Shown here: piece by piece, positions 18,398 through 26,802 of the stretch
Position numbering within the stretch: the first letter of the stretch is position 1
Layout of the letters: each line of letters starts with the position of its first letter
Notes under the pieces: model-generated
Seen by the model: the letters and a program-made list of their open reading frames with translations, nothing else
Database searches by the model: none
What the model was told of the DNA's origin: nothing
Assembly (NCBI RefSeq): GCF_017908035.1
Contig: NZ_JAEQMU010000001.1
Coordinates: forward strand, 1,178,001-1,242,000
Source: Sphingobacterium tabacisoli
Lineage (GTDB): Bacteria > Bacteroidota > Bacteroidia > Sphingobacteriales > Sphingobacteriaceae
Direction of reading: 5' to 3'
Length of the DNA stretch: 64,000 nt
Translations under genes and position numbers: made by a program

Positions 18398-18865
18398 CTA
18401 TTGGTTACGGTCTCTATAATCGACTGCCTGTAGCGTGCCATCTTCGCGTTTGATATGTGTTTCGGCTCCAATTACGATATCTGTATTTTGCGCTGAGACA
18501 CAGAACCAACCTTTTGACTGTTTTCGAGTGACAAAAAGAAACATATTATTACGAGTACCTGCCTTACCATCCAAATCGCTCTGTCCCGAAAGTTGCATCC
18601 GAGCATGTATCACTGCGATATCTTCAGAAAGATACTTTACTTTTACTTTCCCCAATTTCAATAGAGAATTCTTAAAGATCACGGTCAATCCGTAGTCATG
18701 GGCTTTGCGAATAGCCTCCCGATTGTCCCACCAGATACCGACCACATTGACAAAATCGGCATTTTCCTCAAATAAATCAGCAATATAATCAGCTCGACGT
18801 AAGTTCCAGGCTTCAACGAATAAAACAGGGATATCTTCCGGATTTGTAACTATAGGCGCTATCAT
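18398..18865 (-). CDS. SgcJ/EcaC-type NTF2-like protein (DUF4440)
   Basis: Cytoplasmic protein of 155 residues with an NTF2/SnoaL-like cone fold: VLFVEAWNLRRADYIADLFE, then ADFVNVVGIWWDNREAIRKA, and VKVKYLSEDIAVIHARMQLSG. These match the SgcJ/EcaC and DUF4440 group, small ligand-binding or hydrolase-like proteins of diverse use. It is monocistronic and convergent with the SDR gene. The function cannot be predicted further. Confidence 0.82.
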   Translation of the reverse strand: MIAPIVTNPEDIPVLFVEAWNLRRADYIADLFEENADFVNVVGIWWDNREAIRKAHDYGLTVIFKNSLLKLGKVKVKYLSEDIAVIHARMQLSGQSDLDGKAGTRNNMFLFVTRKQSKGWFCVSAQNTDIVIGAETHIKREDGTLQAVDYRDRNQ

Positions 18866-18925
18866 CTTTTTTCTATGGGGCTAATGTTATTGACACTGAA
18901 TATACACATTTTCGGTAAGATAAAA

Positions 18926-18953
18926 ACGGGCTGTCTTTTTCAAAACAGCCCGT
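18926..18953 (-). terminator. Terminator of the EEP/DUF5689/SusCD operon
   Basis: A 9-bp stem (ACGGGCTGT/ACAGCCCGT, 18926-18934 with 18945-18953) is followed on the minus strand by TTTTTATC. It starts four bases after the stop codon of the last EEP gene and should end the long minus-strand operon. Confidence 0.88.
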
Positions 18954-18957
18954 AATG

Positions 18958-19770
18958 TTACCAAGTAACGATCAAATCCGCTAAAATTGGAAGATGGTCC
19001 AGATCATTCAAGTGCGTGAATGGAGCAGATACATTCATTATTTTAATGTTGCTACTCGTTACGATATTATCGATACTCCTGTTGGGTACAGCCCCAACCC
19101 GACCTTCAGCAGCATTTGTGCCTACTGCAGTACCGAACCAGCCTTGTGCCCCCCCATTCGCCATATTAAAGCCAGCTTCTGTAAACTTCATCTGCACTTT
19201 ATCAGCAGCATTCATATCCCCCATACAGATAAAGTATTCATACTTCTTTAACTCGGTCAATAGCGCATCAATTGAGCTGTTATGCCATTCCTTTTGCCAA
19301 GGAATGTGTGAAGATATAATCGTAATAGTCTTATTCCCCACTTTCAGATCACCTAATACGGCATAATAATCGCCATCCCACTTCTCTTGGCGTATGTTTT
19401 CCAAGGTGTAGTTCGTTGCGATACCGTTGTATATCCATTTATTCTCCTTACCGAAATAGACATTTTTATAGAATGGCTTCAGCAAAGCATCCTCAGCTAC
19501 TACCGTACTATCTTTATCGAAATAACGATTCCATTCATTTACAGCAAACACATCCAATGCCTGTTCGCCAATCCAGCTTTTCCAACGGAACAGCTCTGCT
19601 TGCATCATCTTCCCATCTCCCTGAAATCCACCTAATCGACCTTGATTAAAGTGTCCCAAGTTATATACCCCTACTTTAATACGTAGGGGTAAGTTATTCT
19701 GTAATTGTCCGAAAGCGGTAGCACAGGTTAATGCGCAAAGTCCGAACAATCCTGTAATTTTTCTTATCAT
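18958..19770 (-). CDS. Secreted endonuclease/exonuclease/phosphatase (EEP) family protein
   Basis: Exported enzyme of 270 residues with signal peptide (1-22, ending AFGQ). EEP superfamily landmarks are DVFAVNEWN (metal-binding Glu), ISSHIPWQ, CMGDMNAADK (catalytic GDxN), and LNDLDHLPILADL (catalytic Asp-His). The superfamily hydrolyses phosphodiesters, including DNA, RNA, sphingomyelin and inositol phosphates. It starts four bases after the DUF5689 lipoprotein gene and is the last gene of the operon. Together with the lipoprotein EEP enzyme upstream this suggests staged cleavage: one enzyme on the surface, one secreted or periplasmic. The substrate is an inference. Confidence 0.88.
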   Translation of the reverse strand: MIRKITGLFGLCALTCATAFGQLQNNLPLRIKVGVYNLGHFNQGRLGGFQGDGKMMQAELFRWKSWIGEQALDVFAVNEWNRYFDKDSTVVAEDALLKPFYKNVYFGKENKWIYNGIATNYTLENIRQEKWDGDYYAVLGDLKVGNKTITIISSHIPWQKEWHNSSIDALLTELKKYEYFICMGDMNAADKVQMKFTEAGFNMANGGAQGWFGTAVGTNAAEGRVGAVPNRSIDNIVTSSNIKIMNVSAPFTHLNDLDHLPILADLIVTW

Positions 19771-19774
19771 ATCT

Positions 19775-21946
19775 TTATTTATTATAACGAATAGCTAAAT
19801 AACCTATCCCTGTTGTTGTTGCCACAGACAACGGTTCACTTGCATAACTGTTGCCATCAGAAGCTAGATTCTTTTCGACAACCAATCGAAGATATACCTT
19901 TGATTTCCCTAACATTGCCAATGGAAGCTTGACATTAATATTTTTGTACGCAGCTAGCTGATGTATATTGGTATTTGCAAATAAAGGAGCATCCGGAACA
20001 GTATAACTTTTTATTTTAGTCCAAGTTCCATCCATATTGCCATGTTCAGACCATTCTACTTTCCAATAGCGTGGGGCACCTTTTCCAGTTCCTCCCACCA
20101 GATTATTTACGGTAAACTGCAGTGAAAGCTGACTCGTATTAATCCCCAGCGTAGAGAAGTCTATAACAAACCCTTCTCCTCTATTCTTTTCATAATTCCA
20201 CCATGTATTGTTAGCCGTAATTGCCGCATTGGTCACAGCTCCTTTGCCATCAGAGTTAGTGTTGGCTTCCGTATTCTGTTTACTACCTGAGCCTGTCAAC
20301 ACACCATTTCCATATTGATTTGTATTCCCTAGATTCTCTTTCCCAACCGGGCCTAGATAGCTGTAATCTATACTTCTACTCAGACTCACTGTATTTGTAG
20401 AAAAAGTTATGCTACCATTGTTACCCAATGTAGGTAAAGCGATACCATTGGTAATATTAGGATATTGATACTCGGTCAGCAGTTCAGAAAAACCACTATT
20501 CAATGCTGCGTTTACTTTAATATCCTCTTTAGCCAAATGACGTATCTGATATCTTCCGATATTTCCATAATCTTGTTCCAAATTCGCATCTTGATACTCA
20601 AAACGTGTGAACTTTTCATGCACAATGATACCAGAAATTGTCCCTGATCCAGCAGGTAACATACTGCCATCTCTACGATAACTGGTACGTGTATTCGTTA
20701 AAGTAAAGAAGTCATCTCCATTTTTATCACGCATCAGTAAAGGGTATTTACCGATTCGATGTGCCGCGAATAAAGTAGAGTACCCCTCATTGATCGGTGT
20801 AAAGGAACCTTTTCGGATCGGGAACTCCACATCTTTCAAGGTAACAAAGGTATAAAGATCGTCATCTGTCAGGTCTCCCATATATTTCTGCTTAATAGCA
20901 AGCTGACTGACAGTGCCTTCCTCCTGTTTCATTACCATCATCGATGTTACACCTGTTAGCGTGTAACGATTCGGATTAACCTCCCGTTCTACCCCTACAC
21001 CTTTTAACAGAATCTGCACCTTACCATATCTCTTGAAGATATTATCAGCAGGAGTACTGGTTATAATACGAAAGCCGTAGCGTCCATCCAAACTCTGAAC
21101 ATATACTGTACGGTCATTTTCCGTATAGTTAATGGCTGTTGGAGTCGTCTGAGGAGCATCCCCCACATTCGGATTACCCGCATCACTGACCACGTGCCCT
21201 TCGATATACAAATCAGAAGTTATCTTCTCTCCAGCCCACACCCGTATCTCTGGAAAATCTGCTTGAGTTCCGAACTCATTCTGTGCATTTGCCTGCAACA
21301 GATATAGCGTAGACACGTGTTCGGTATCCCAGCCATCTTTGTAAGAAAGGCGAACCTGTACATTGCGCAATTCTGTCTGCGAAGTGTTCGGTTTGACCGT
21401 AAAACTAAAGTTTTCAGTATTCGGATCGTAGGCAAAATCCTCATTGACCCAGGCTTCCACATCCGGAGTAGGATAAATAACCTTTATAGTCAAATCTTCC
21501 AGTGGTATATTGGTCTTTAGTTTGCCGACTACAGCACCTCCATCTCCCAATACAGTTGTATTCAAGGTTGGGAAATTCAATATAGGCTGCATCGTACCGC
21601 TCTGTTTAACCAAAACGGTATCATAGCGCTCGCTTTCGGAAGCATATAGTGCAACTACAGACTTACGAGGAAACCCAACGTTGGCTTCATGATCCAATAG
21701 GAAGCTGGTATCTCCCTTCATTTTAGCATTACTTAGCTTTAGCCAAGACTGTTCCTGCGGTAATACGACTTCAAAATTACCATTGGACAACACTTTAATC
21801 TCCAGCTGACCAGCGGTAGCCGGAATTGTATACTCTTTTTTTGCAGCCCCAAGTTCTGAAAACTTCAGGTATTCTGCATCATCTTTCTTGCATGCTAAAG
21901 CTAACAACAGTGAGCAAAAAGCAGCAATATATTGTAATCTGACCAT
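19775..21946 (-). CDS. BACON + DUF5689 domain surface lipoprotein
   Basis: Lipoprotein of 723 residues (lipobox LALAC, Cys19). Order of domains: a BACON-like module (about 30-115, with FEVVLPQEQSWLKL and VALYASESERYDTVLV), a second Ig-like module (about 120-230), DUF5689 (about 232-455, with EIRVWAGEKITSDLYIEGHV and SGIIVHEKFTRFEYQD), then a C-terminal jelly-roll-like module (about 500-722) with WWNYEKNRGEGFVIDFSTLG. DUF5689 occurs in secreted Bacteroidota proteins, often with nuclease domains. It lies between the 802-residue relative (15 bp) and the EEP enzyme (4 bp). It is probably a SusE/F-like substrate-binding protein at the cell surface; this is inferred. Confidence 0.88.
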   Translation of the reverse strand: MVRLQYIAAFCSLLLALACKKDDAEYLKFSELGAAKKEYTIPATAGQLEIKVLSNGNFEVVLPQEQSWLKLSNAKMKGDTSFLLDHEANVGFPRKSVVALYASESERYDTVLVKQSGTMQPILNFPTLNTTVLGDGGAVVGKLKTNIPLEDLTIKVIYPTPDVEAWVNEDFAYDPNTENFSFTVKPNTSQTELRNVQVRLSYKDGWDTEHVSTLYLLQANAQNEFGTQADFPEIRVWAGEKITSDLYIEGHVVSDAGNPNVGDAPQTTPTAINYTENDRTVYVQSLDGRYGFRIITSTPADNIFKRYGKVQILLKGVGVEREVNPNRYTLTGVTSMMVMKQEEGTVSQLAIKQKYMGDLTDDDLYTFVTLKDVEFPIRKGSFTPINEGYSTLFAAHRIGKYPLLMRDKNGDDFFTLTNTRTSYRRDGSMLPAGSGTISGIIVHEKFTRFEYQDANLEQDYGNIGRYQIRHLAKEDIKVNAALNSGFSELLTEYQYPNITNGIALPTLGNNGSITFSTNTVSLSRSIDYSYLGPVGKENLGNTNQYGNGVLTGSGSKQNTEANTNSDGKGAVTNAAITANNTWWNYEKNRGEGFVIDFSTLGINTSQLSLQFTVNNLVGGTGKGAPRYWKVEWSEHGNMDGTWTKIKSYTVPDAPLFANTNIHQLAAYKNINVKLPLAMLGKSKVYLRLVVEKNLASDGNSYASEPLSVATTTGIGYLAIRYNK

Positions 21947-21961
21947 CTTTCTATCTTAATT

Positions 21962-24370
21962 TTAAGGTATGTATTTAACCGCGACTGCTCCCAAGCGGAC
22001 AGTTACTATCGGTGATGACGCTGTAATTTTCCCACTCTCGGCACCGTTTGGCGAATCCGCTCCACAGATATCCCTCTGAGCCTGTAGCTTAACATAAACA
22101 TTTGCTTTGCCCAATAACTCATTCGGCAATTTGAAGGTAAACGTATTCAGACCATTCGCCGTATATATGTGGTTTAGCCCCCAGCCCGCCAGCGGACGGA
22201 TGCCATAAGTAGAATTCGGAAGCACATTATAATTGACGCCATCGAAAGAGTAAGCAATCTCCCAATAAGTCGGCACATTCAATGTTGCAACTGTTCCCGA
22301 TCCTCCACCTTGGCTGAAATTCAACAACAACTGTCGAGCACTAATGCCAGTTGTCGAGAATTTGAATACAAATCCTTCACCCTTATTTGTGGTAGCGTTC
22401 CACCACTTCGTATTAAATTGGGCGGCAGAGCTTGGCACAGCTTTAGAAGTCGGATCAGTATGGAAAATCGGGTGTGCTCCCACCGAAGAAGCGGCCGCCG
22501 CGACTGTACATCCCATCTCACCACTACCAACTGCAGGTAGGATCTTATCTCCACTTTTCTGTATAGTTCCGTTGGCAGAGAGGTTGCTTGGATTCATCCA
22601 TTTCCATTCGACAATAGTATTAGCCTTTTCTGCTCCGTTGAGCTTAATGTCAGATTGCGTTACTGGTCGGATCGAATAACGACCGATTTCACCTTCTCCA
22701 TAACCATACTTAATCAACTTGTGATGCACGATAATACCAGAAAAGGTCCCTGATCCGGTAGGCAGAGTACTGCGGCTCCACGAAGTGGCAACATTCACTA
22801 CCGCTTTCAAGCTGCTACCTTGATCATCATAAATCGCTGTAGGTACCGCATCGACATAAGGCGTAGTTGTCCCGGCCTGATTCCAATTAAAGACAGCGGC
22901 ATACCCCATATTTACATTTACATAACTACCATAAGGCACCGAAATGCTGGTATTCTTTAACGTGACATAAGTATACATATCACTGTCGTTTAATTCACCT
23001 ATCGTTTTAGATTTTGTCGGTAGGCTAGTTGCAGTACCCGCTTCTGATTTAACAATCGTACTGGCAACAAGTCCCTTTATTGTATACCGTGTTGGATTCG
23101 ATTCTTTCACCAGTACCAGACCATCTACAGAAAGTGCTACTTTGCTGTAACGTTTCAATGTATTGGCCCCCTTGGTGGCAAACTTCAATCTTATTCCTGA
23201 GCTTCCCTTTCCGTTTTGCACATAGGCAGTTTTGAGCGACTCATCGTAGTCAATAGCATTGAATGACAGATTCGGATTTACTTCCATATTTGCATTCGTC
23301 GCGTCAGAGATTACAAAAGCCTCTAAAACCTGGAGTGGAGTATTAAGTTTGACTTCCCCTGTCTCCGTTGGAATCAATGCTTTCAGATCGTCCATAGTCA
23401 GATACTCAAAGTCATCTGCTGACTGTTCGATTTGGTGTTGCAAATTGATATAGTTCGTGCCATTGTTCGTGTATTTCAATTCTACTTGGGCAGTGCGCCT
23501 TTCACCAGAATTATTCTGGCGAACAGCAATCATCAATAAGCTATCATTTGCTAATTCGACCTTTTCAATCCAATCTGCACCTTGCTCATATGTAATCACA
23601 TGCTCAAAGTCCGAAAACAATGCGCCGACATTCCCCTTTACAATAACTGTATCAATCTTCGCATTCCTTGTCAACACAGAGACCTGCTTGCGGGATACCA
23701 ATACGGGATCCTGTAAAGATTGGTCTACATCTGCGAATACAGTATACTCCTTATCAAATCCGTCTATAACTGTTAGGTATACCCTTACTGTACGATTTCT
23801 TCCTGCGTTATTTTCCAGAGCTCTAAATTGGAATCCATTATCTGTAAATGAAGCTTCAGTAATCCATTTTTCTGACGTCTCATCATCATAGAGATAGTCT
23901 ATCTTTATATTTTTGACGTTAGACTTCAAGTCATTTACAATTGGTAGATTAATCTGAAAGGGATTCCTGGTAATCGTATATTTTGACTTTGAAAAACGGA
24001 AAGCAGCATTTAATCCTGCTTGGATTATCTTTACTTCCTGTTTCTCCTGACCTTTAGATATCACCAATGTCACAGAACGGGATACACCAAAATTCTGGGA
24101 ATAGGAAAACAGGATATCCGAATTGCCCGTTCCTGACATACGGTCCAATGCCAGCCAATCTGCGTCTTCTTTGATCGCAACAGTCCAATCACCATCTGCA
24201 TACACCATAATCTTTGTTTTCCCCTCTGTAGCTTCGAGATGCATTTCGTTGGTATTGACGGATAATGAAAGCCCCAAGTCAAATTTTCTCTCACACCCCA
24301 TCAAAAAGGTCAAAAGAATAAGTACGAGACTTCTATGGATAAACATGTTATATATTGTTATCTTATTCAT
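21962..24370 (-). CDS. BACON + DUF5689 domain surface lipoprotein (larger paralogue)
   Basis: Lipoprotein of 802 residues (lipobox FLMGC, Cys26; M9 is an alternative start). BACON-type modules occupy about 30-310 (GDWTVAIKEDADWLAL, SRSVTLVISKGQEKQEVKII, GADWIEKVELANDSLLMIAV), followed by DUF5689 (about 320-560, SGIIVHHKLIKYGYGEGEIG) and a C-terminal module with WWNATTNKGEGFVFKFSTTG. That last motif is nearly the same as in the downstream 723-residue protein, so the two arose by duplication and the larger one has an extra BACON module. A substrate-binding role on the cell surface is likely, by analogy with SusE/SusF. Confidence 0.88.
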   Translation of the reverse strand: MNKITIYNMFIHRSLVLILLTFLMGCERKFDLGLSLSVNTNEMHLEATEGKTKIMVYADGDWTVAIKEDADWLALDRMSGTGNSDILFSYSQNFGVSRSVTLVISKGQEKQEVKIIQAGLNAAFRFSKSKYTITRNPFQINLPIVNDLKSNVKNIKIDYLYDDETSEKWITEASFTDNGFQFRALENNAGRNRTVRVYLTVIDGFDKEYTVFADVDQSLQDPVLVSRKQVSVLTRNAKIDTVIVKGNVGALFSDFEHVITYEQGADWIEKVELANDSLLMIAVRQNNSGERRTAQVELKYTNNGTNYINLQHQIEQSADDFEYLTMDDLKALIPTETGEVKLNTPLQVLEAFVISDATNANMEVNPNLSFNAIDYDESLKTAYVQNGKGSSGIRLKFATKGANTLKRYSKVALSVDGLVLVKESNPTRYTIKGLVASTIVKSEAGTATSLPTKSKTIGELNDSDMYTYVTLKNTSISVPYGSYVNVNMGYAAVFNWNQAGTTTPYVDAVPTAIYDDQGSSLKAVVNVATSWSRSTLPTGSGTFSGIIVHHKLIKYGYGEGEIGRYSIRPVTQSDIKLNGAEKANTIVEWKWMNPSNLSANGTIQKSGDKILPAVGSGEMGCTVAAAASSVGAHPIFHTDPTSKAVPSSAAQFNTKWWNATTNKGEGFVFKFSTTGISARQLLLNFSQGGGSGTVATLNVPTYWEIAYSFDGVNYNVLPNSTYGIRPLAGWGLNHIYTANGLNTFTFKLPNELLGKANVYVKLQAQRDICGADSPNGAESGKITASSPIVTVRLGAVAVKYIP

Positions 24371-24396
24371 TTTTGTATTATTCGAGCGTTAAAATA

Positions 24397-25293
24397 CTAG
24401 AGTAGTAAATGAAACATCATAGGCGGGTGATCTGAATACACCTTAGTAAACTCATCATAGATAGGCATAGCTTTAGTCACTTTTTTCAATATCGGTTCTG
24501 TTCCGAATATAAAATCAATTCGTCTCCCTGGGTACTGAAAATCATACTTGGCACTCCCATCTTCTTTATTGCCATGTAAGTAATGGATAGCATCAATATA
24601 TCCCGCCCCCATGATTTCATCTATTGCCCAATAATTGTTAGTCGTTACAGATGGAGTATAATCTCGACGCGATACAGAGTTAAAATCTCCCATAAACAGC
24701 CAATCCTTCTCTTCTTTGAACTTCCGAATCGTACTGTCCAGCACAATCTTGGCTTCCTGCAAACGATAGTCATTTCCCAGATTATCACCGACAGTCTTCC
24801 AATAAGCCTGTGGCCAAAAATGAGTCACCACGATATTTAAGTCTGTATTTTTAAGTCTTGCAAAAATAGCCCCGTGAGACACATTCATCGTGATTCGACG
24901 TCTCGATTCGATCGGATACTTCGACGTTAAAGCTACTGGGTAATTATCTGTAGATTTAGGATTAGTAATCACATAATTATGTCCGTATCTCTTAGCTAAT
25001 TTTTCCAGTTCCTTCTGATTGAAACCATTGACCTCTTGTAAAGCTAACACGTCGGGAGCTTGGGATTTGATCCATTCCACGAACTTATTATAATTGTTTG
25101 CTTTATCATTTTTCATTCCCTCCAGAATATTGTAACTGATTACTTTTAGCGTATCAGGCAATTTCACCTCTTCAGGTTCAGGCACCTCAATGACAGGCTC
25201 AGCCTCTTCCTTATCTTTACAGGAGACCATCACTAGTAACAGGACCGAGAAGAAAAGTATCCCTAGAAAAGCGGGTAACCTAAAACTCTTCAT
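24397..25293 (-). CDS. EEP family phosphodiesterase lipoprotein
   Basis: Surface or periplasmic lipoprotein enzyme of 298 residues. The frame is open 12 codons further upstream, but that would overlap susD; ATG 25291-25293 gives a proper signal with lipobox VMVSC (Cys25). The full set of EEP catalytic motifs is present: DVLALQEVNGF, VVTHFWPQAYW, LFMGDFNSVSRRDY, PGRRIDFIFGTE and KVYSDHPPMMF. The acidic spacer after the cysteine (KDKEEAEPVIEVPEPEE) is typical of Bacteroidota surface lipoproteins. It comes directly after susD (13 bp), so the enzyme probably cuts phosphodiesters in the polymer bound by SusCD. DNA or RNA is the simplest guess; sphingolipid head groups are another option. Confidence 0.9.
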   Translation of the reverse strand: MKSFRLPAFLGILFFSVLLLVMVSCKDKEEAEPVIEVPEPEEVKLPDTLKVISYNILEGMKNDKANNYNKFVEWIKSQAPDVLALQEVNGFNQKELEKLAKRYGHNYVITNPKSTDNYPVALTSKYPIESRRRITMNVSHGAIFARLKNTDLNIVVTHFWPQAYWKTVGDNLGNDYRLQEAKIVLDSTIRKFKEEKDWLFMGDFNSVSRRDYTPSVTTNNYWAIDEIMGAGYIDAIHYLHGNKEDGSAKYDFQYPGRRIDFIFGTEPILKKVTKAMPIYDEFTKVYSDHPPMMFHLLL

Positions 25294-25306
25294 GTCTATA
25301 TCTATA

Positions 25307-26785
25307 TTAACCTTTTCCATAAAATTCATAAGCTTTGTTATCCAAATTATTTCCTGATTTCACGACTTCAATGTCAGGGATAGGATAGTATTCGTGGCAT
25401 GGCAACATATTGTTTTTCAATGCTGCATAATCAGTGTAGTCATAAGTTGCCTGATACCATATCCCCCAGCGTACCAAATCATATTTGCGCTGATACTCGC
25501 CCAGCAACTCCCGTCCTCTCTCCTTTTGAATCTCTTCTCTCAACAGATCCCAGTTTTTAAATTCGTAGTTTGCTAAGCCGGCTCTATTGCGCACCATATT
25601 TAGGTATTTAATGGCGTCGTTCTGATTTCTAAGTTCCATATAATTCTCTGCCTGCATCAACAATGCATCAGCGTATCGAAATACGCGCTGATTATTGCCA
25701 TCAGCAACATTATACATATTATAGGTCCAGAATTTAGTTCCTAGCCAAGGTCTTGTAGCTGTACTCTTAAATGCTACTCCCTTGTATTCCCAAGCCATAT
25801 TAAGATTCGTTCTCAAATCCTCACCACCACGACGCATCACACTTTGAAAAAAGAAATTATTGGGCCTAAGAGGTGACCAGGTTGTAGAAGTAGAACCGAG
25901 TTCAGGTATCTCTACACCATCATAAATAGCTCCCGTACTGCGTGTAGGCATACAGATCGCTCCAGAGTTTGTCGTTACCTGCAATCCTGTTTCAGAATAA
26001 GTAAATTGGATCTCAAAAATGGATTCCAGAATATTCTTGTTTTTCAGGGCAATATCCGCCAGCGGGTACTTATTGAAGTCTCCATAAATAGTTTCTACCT
26101 TATCCATGGCATCTCGAGCCACATCCCATTTCTTATTCCATTGAGCGAGCTTTCCAATCAGCATCCATCCCATAGCAGCTCCAGAGCGATTCCCCGGTAG
26201 ATCATTGGTGCGCACCTGTGCGAGGTGCGGAACATATTCCTGTAGCTCACCAATCAAATAGTCCCGTGTCGCTACTGCCGGCATTCTTCCCATTTTGGAG
26301 ATTCTATCCAACACCTCGGCATTTGCTACATCCTCCGTATAAAAAGGTACATCGCCAAATGTTGAGGTCAGGAACCAATAATAATAAGCACGCATGACCA
26401 TTCCCTCTGCTAACAGTCTGTTTTTGGTCTCTTCAGGTAATGGCGAACGTTTAATCCCCGCTATAATCGAATTACAGTACATCACTCCCTGGTAACCTAG
26501 ATTCCACATACTTTGTCCAAAACGAGGTAAAGCAGGCGATATATCCAATTGCGCATCTAGCGTACCCGATGCGATATACATTAGATCTGTAACACCTTCC
26601 GTAGCGATTAAATAAGTATATGAATAAATCGATTTTAGAGGAATATAGGTAGAGTTTAGACCAGAGATACACTGTGCCTCTGTCAAGTAATAATTGTCTG
26701 TATTAACAAAAGACGTAGGCTCCTCGTCTATAGAACACCCCGTCCAGAGTAAACTGCTAATAAAAAATATAAATAGACGTTTCAT
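25307..26785 (-). CDS. SusD/RagB family surface nutrient-binding lipoprotein
   Basis: Lipoprotein of 492 residues; lipobox LWTGC (Cys17). SusD landmarks are EGMVMRAYYYWFLTSTFGDV near 125-145, VFRYADALLMQAENYMEL near 365, AIKYLNMVRNRAGL, and ERGRELLGEYQRKYDLVRWG near 420. It follows susC by 17 bp and precedes the EEP lipoprotein. It should bind the ligand that the partner SusC imports. Confidence 0.93.
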   Translation of the reverse strand: MKRLFIFFISSLLWTGCSIDEEPTSFVNTDNYYLTEAQCISGLNSTYIPLKSIYSYTYLIATEGVTDLMYIASGTLDAQLDISPALPRFGQSMWNLGYQGVMYCNSIIAGIKRSPLPEETKNRLLAEGMVMRAYYYWFLTSTFGDVPFYTEDVANAEVLDRISKMGRMPAVATRDYLIGELQEYVPHLAQVRTNDLPGNRSGAAMGWMLIGKLAQWNKKWDVARDAMDKVETIYGDFNKYPLADIALKNKNILESIFEIQFTYSETGLQVTTNSGAICMPTRSTGAIYDGVEIPELGSTSTTWSPLRPNNFFFQSVMRRGGEDLRTNLNMAWEYKGVAFKSTATRPWLGTKFWTYNMYNVADGNNQRVFRYADALLMQAENYMELRNQNDAIKYLNMVRNRAGLANYEFKNWDLLREEIQKERGRELLGEYQRKYDLVRWGIWYQATYDYTDYAALKNNMLPCHEYYPIPDIEVVKSGNNLDNKAYEFYGKG

Positions 26786-26802
26786 TTATAAACATTTTTG
26801 AT

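Noticed and set aside
22344..23891. Plus-strand frames of 111 and 144 codons opposite the DUF5689 gene
   Set aside because: They are shadows of the well-supported minus-strand gene, without promoter, signal or domain.
25294..25329. Longer N-terminus for the EEP lipoprotein
   Set aside because: It would overlap the susD stop and put charged residues before the lipoprotein signal.
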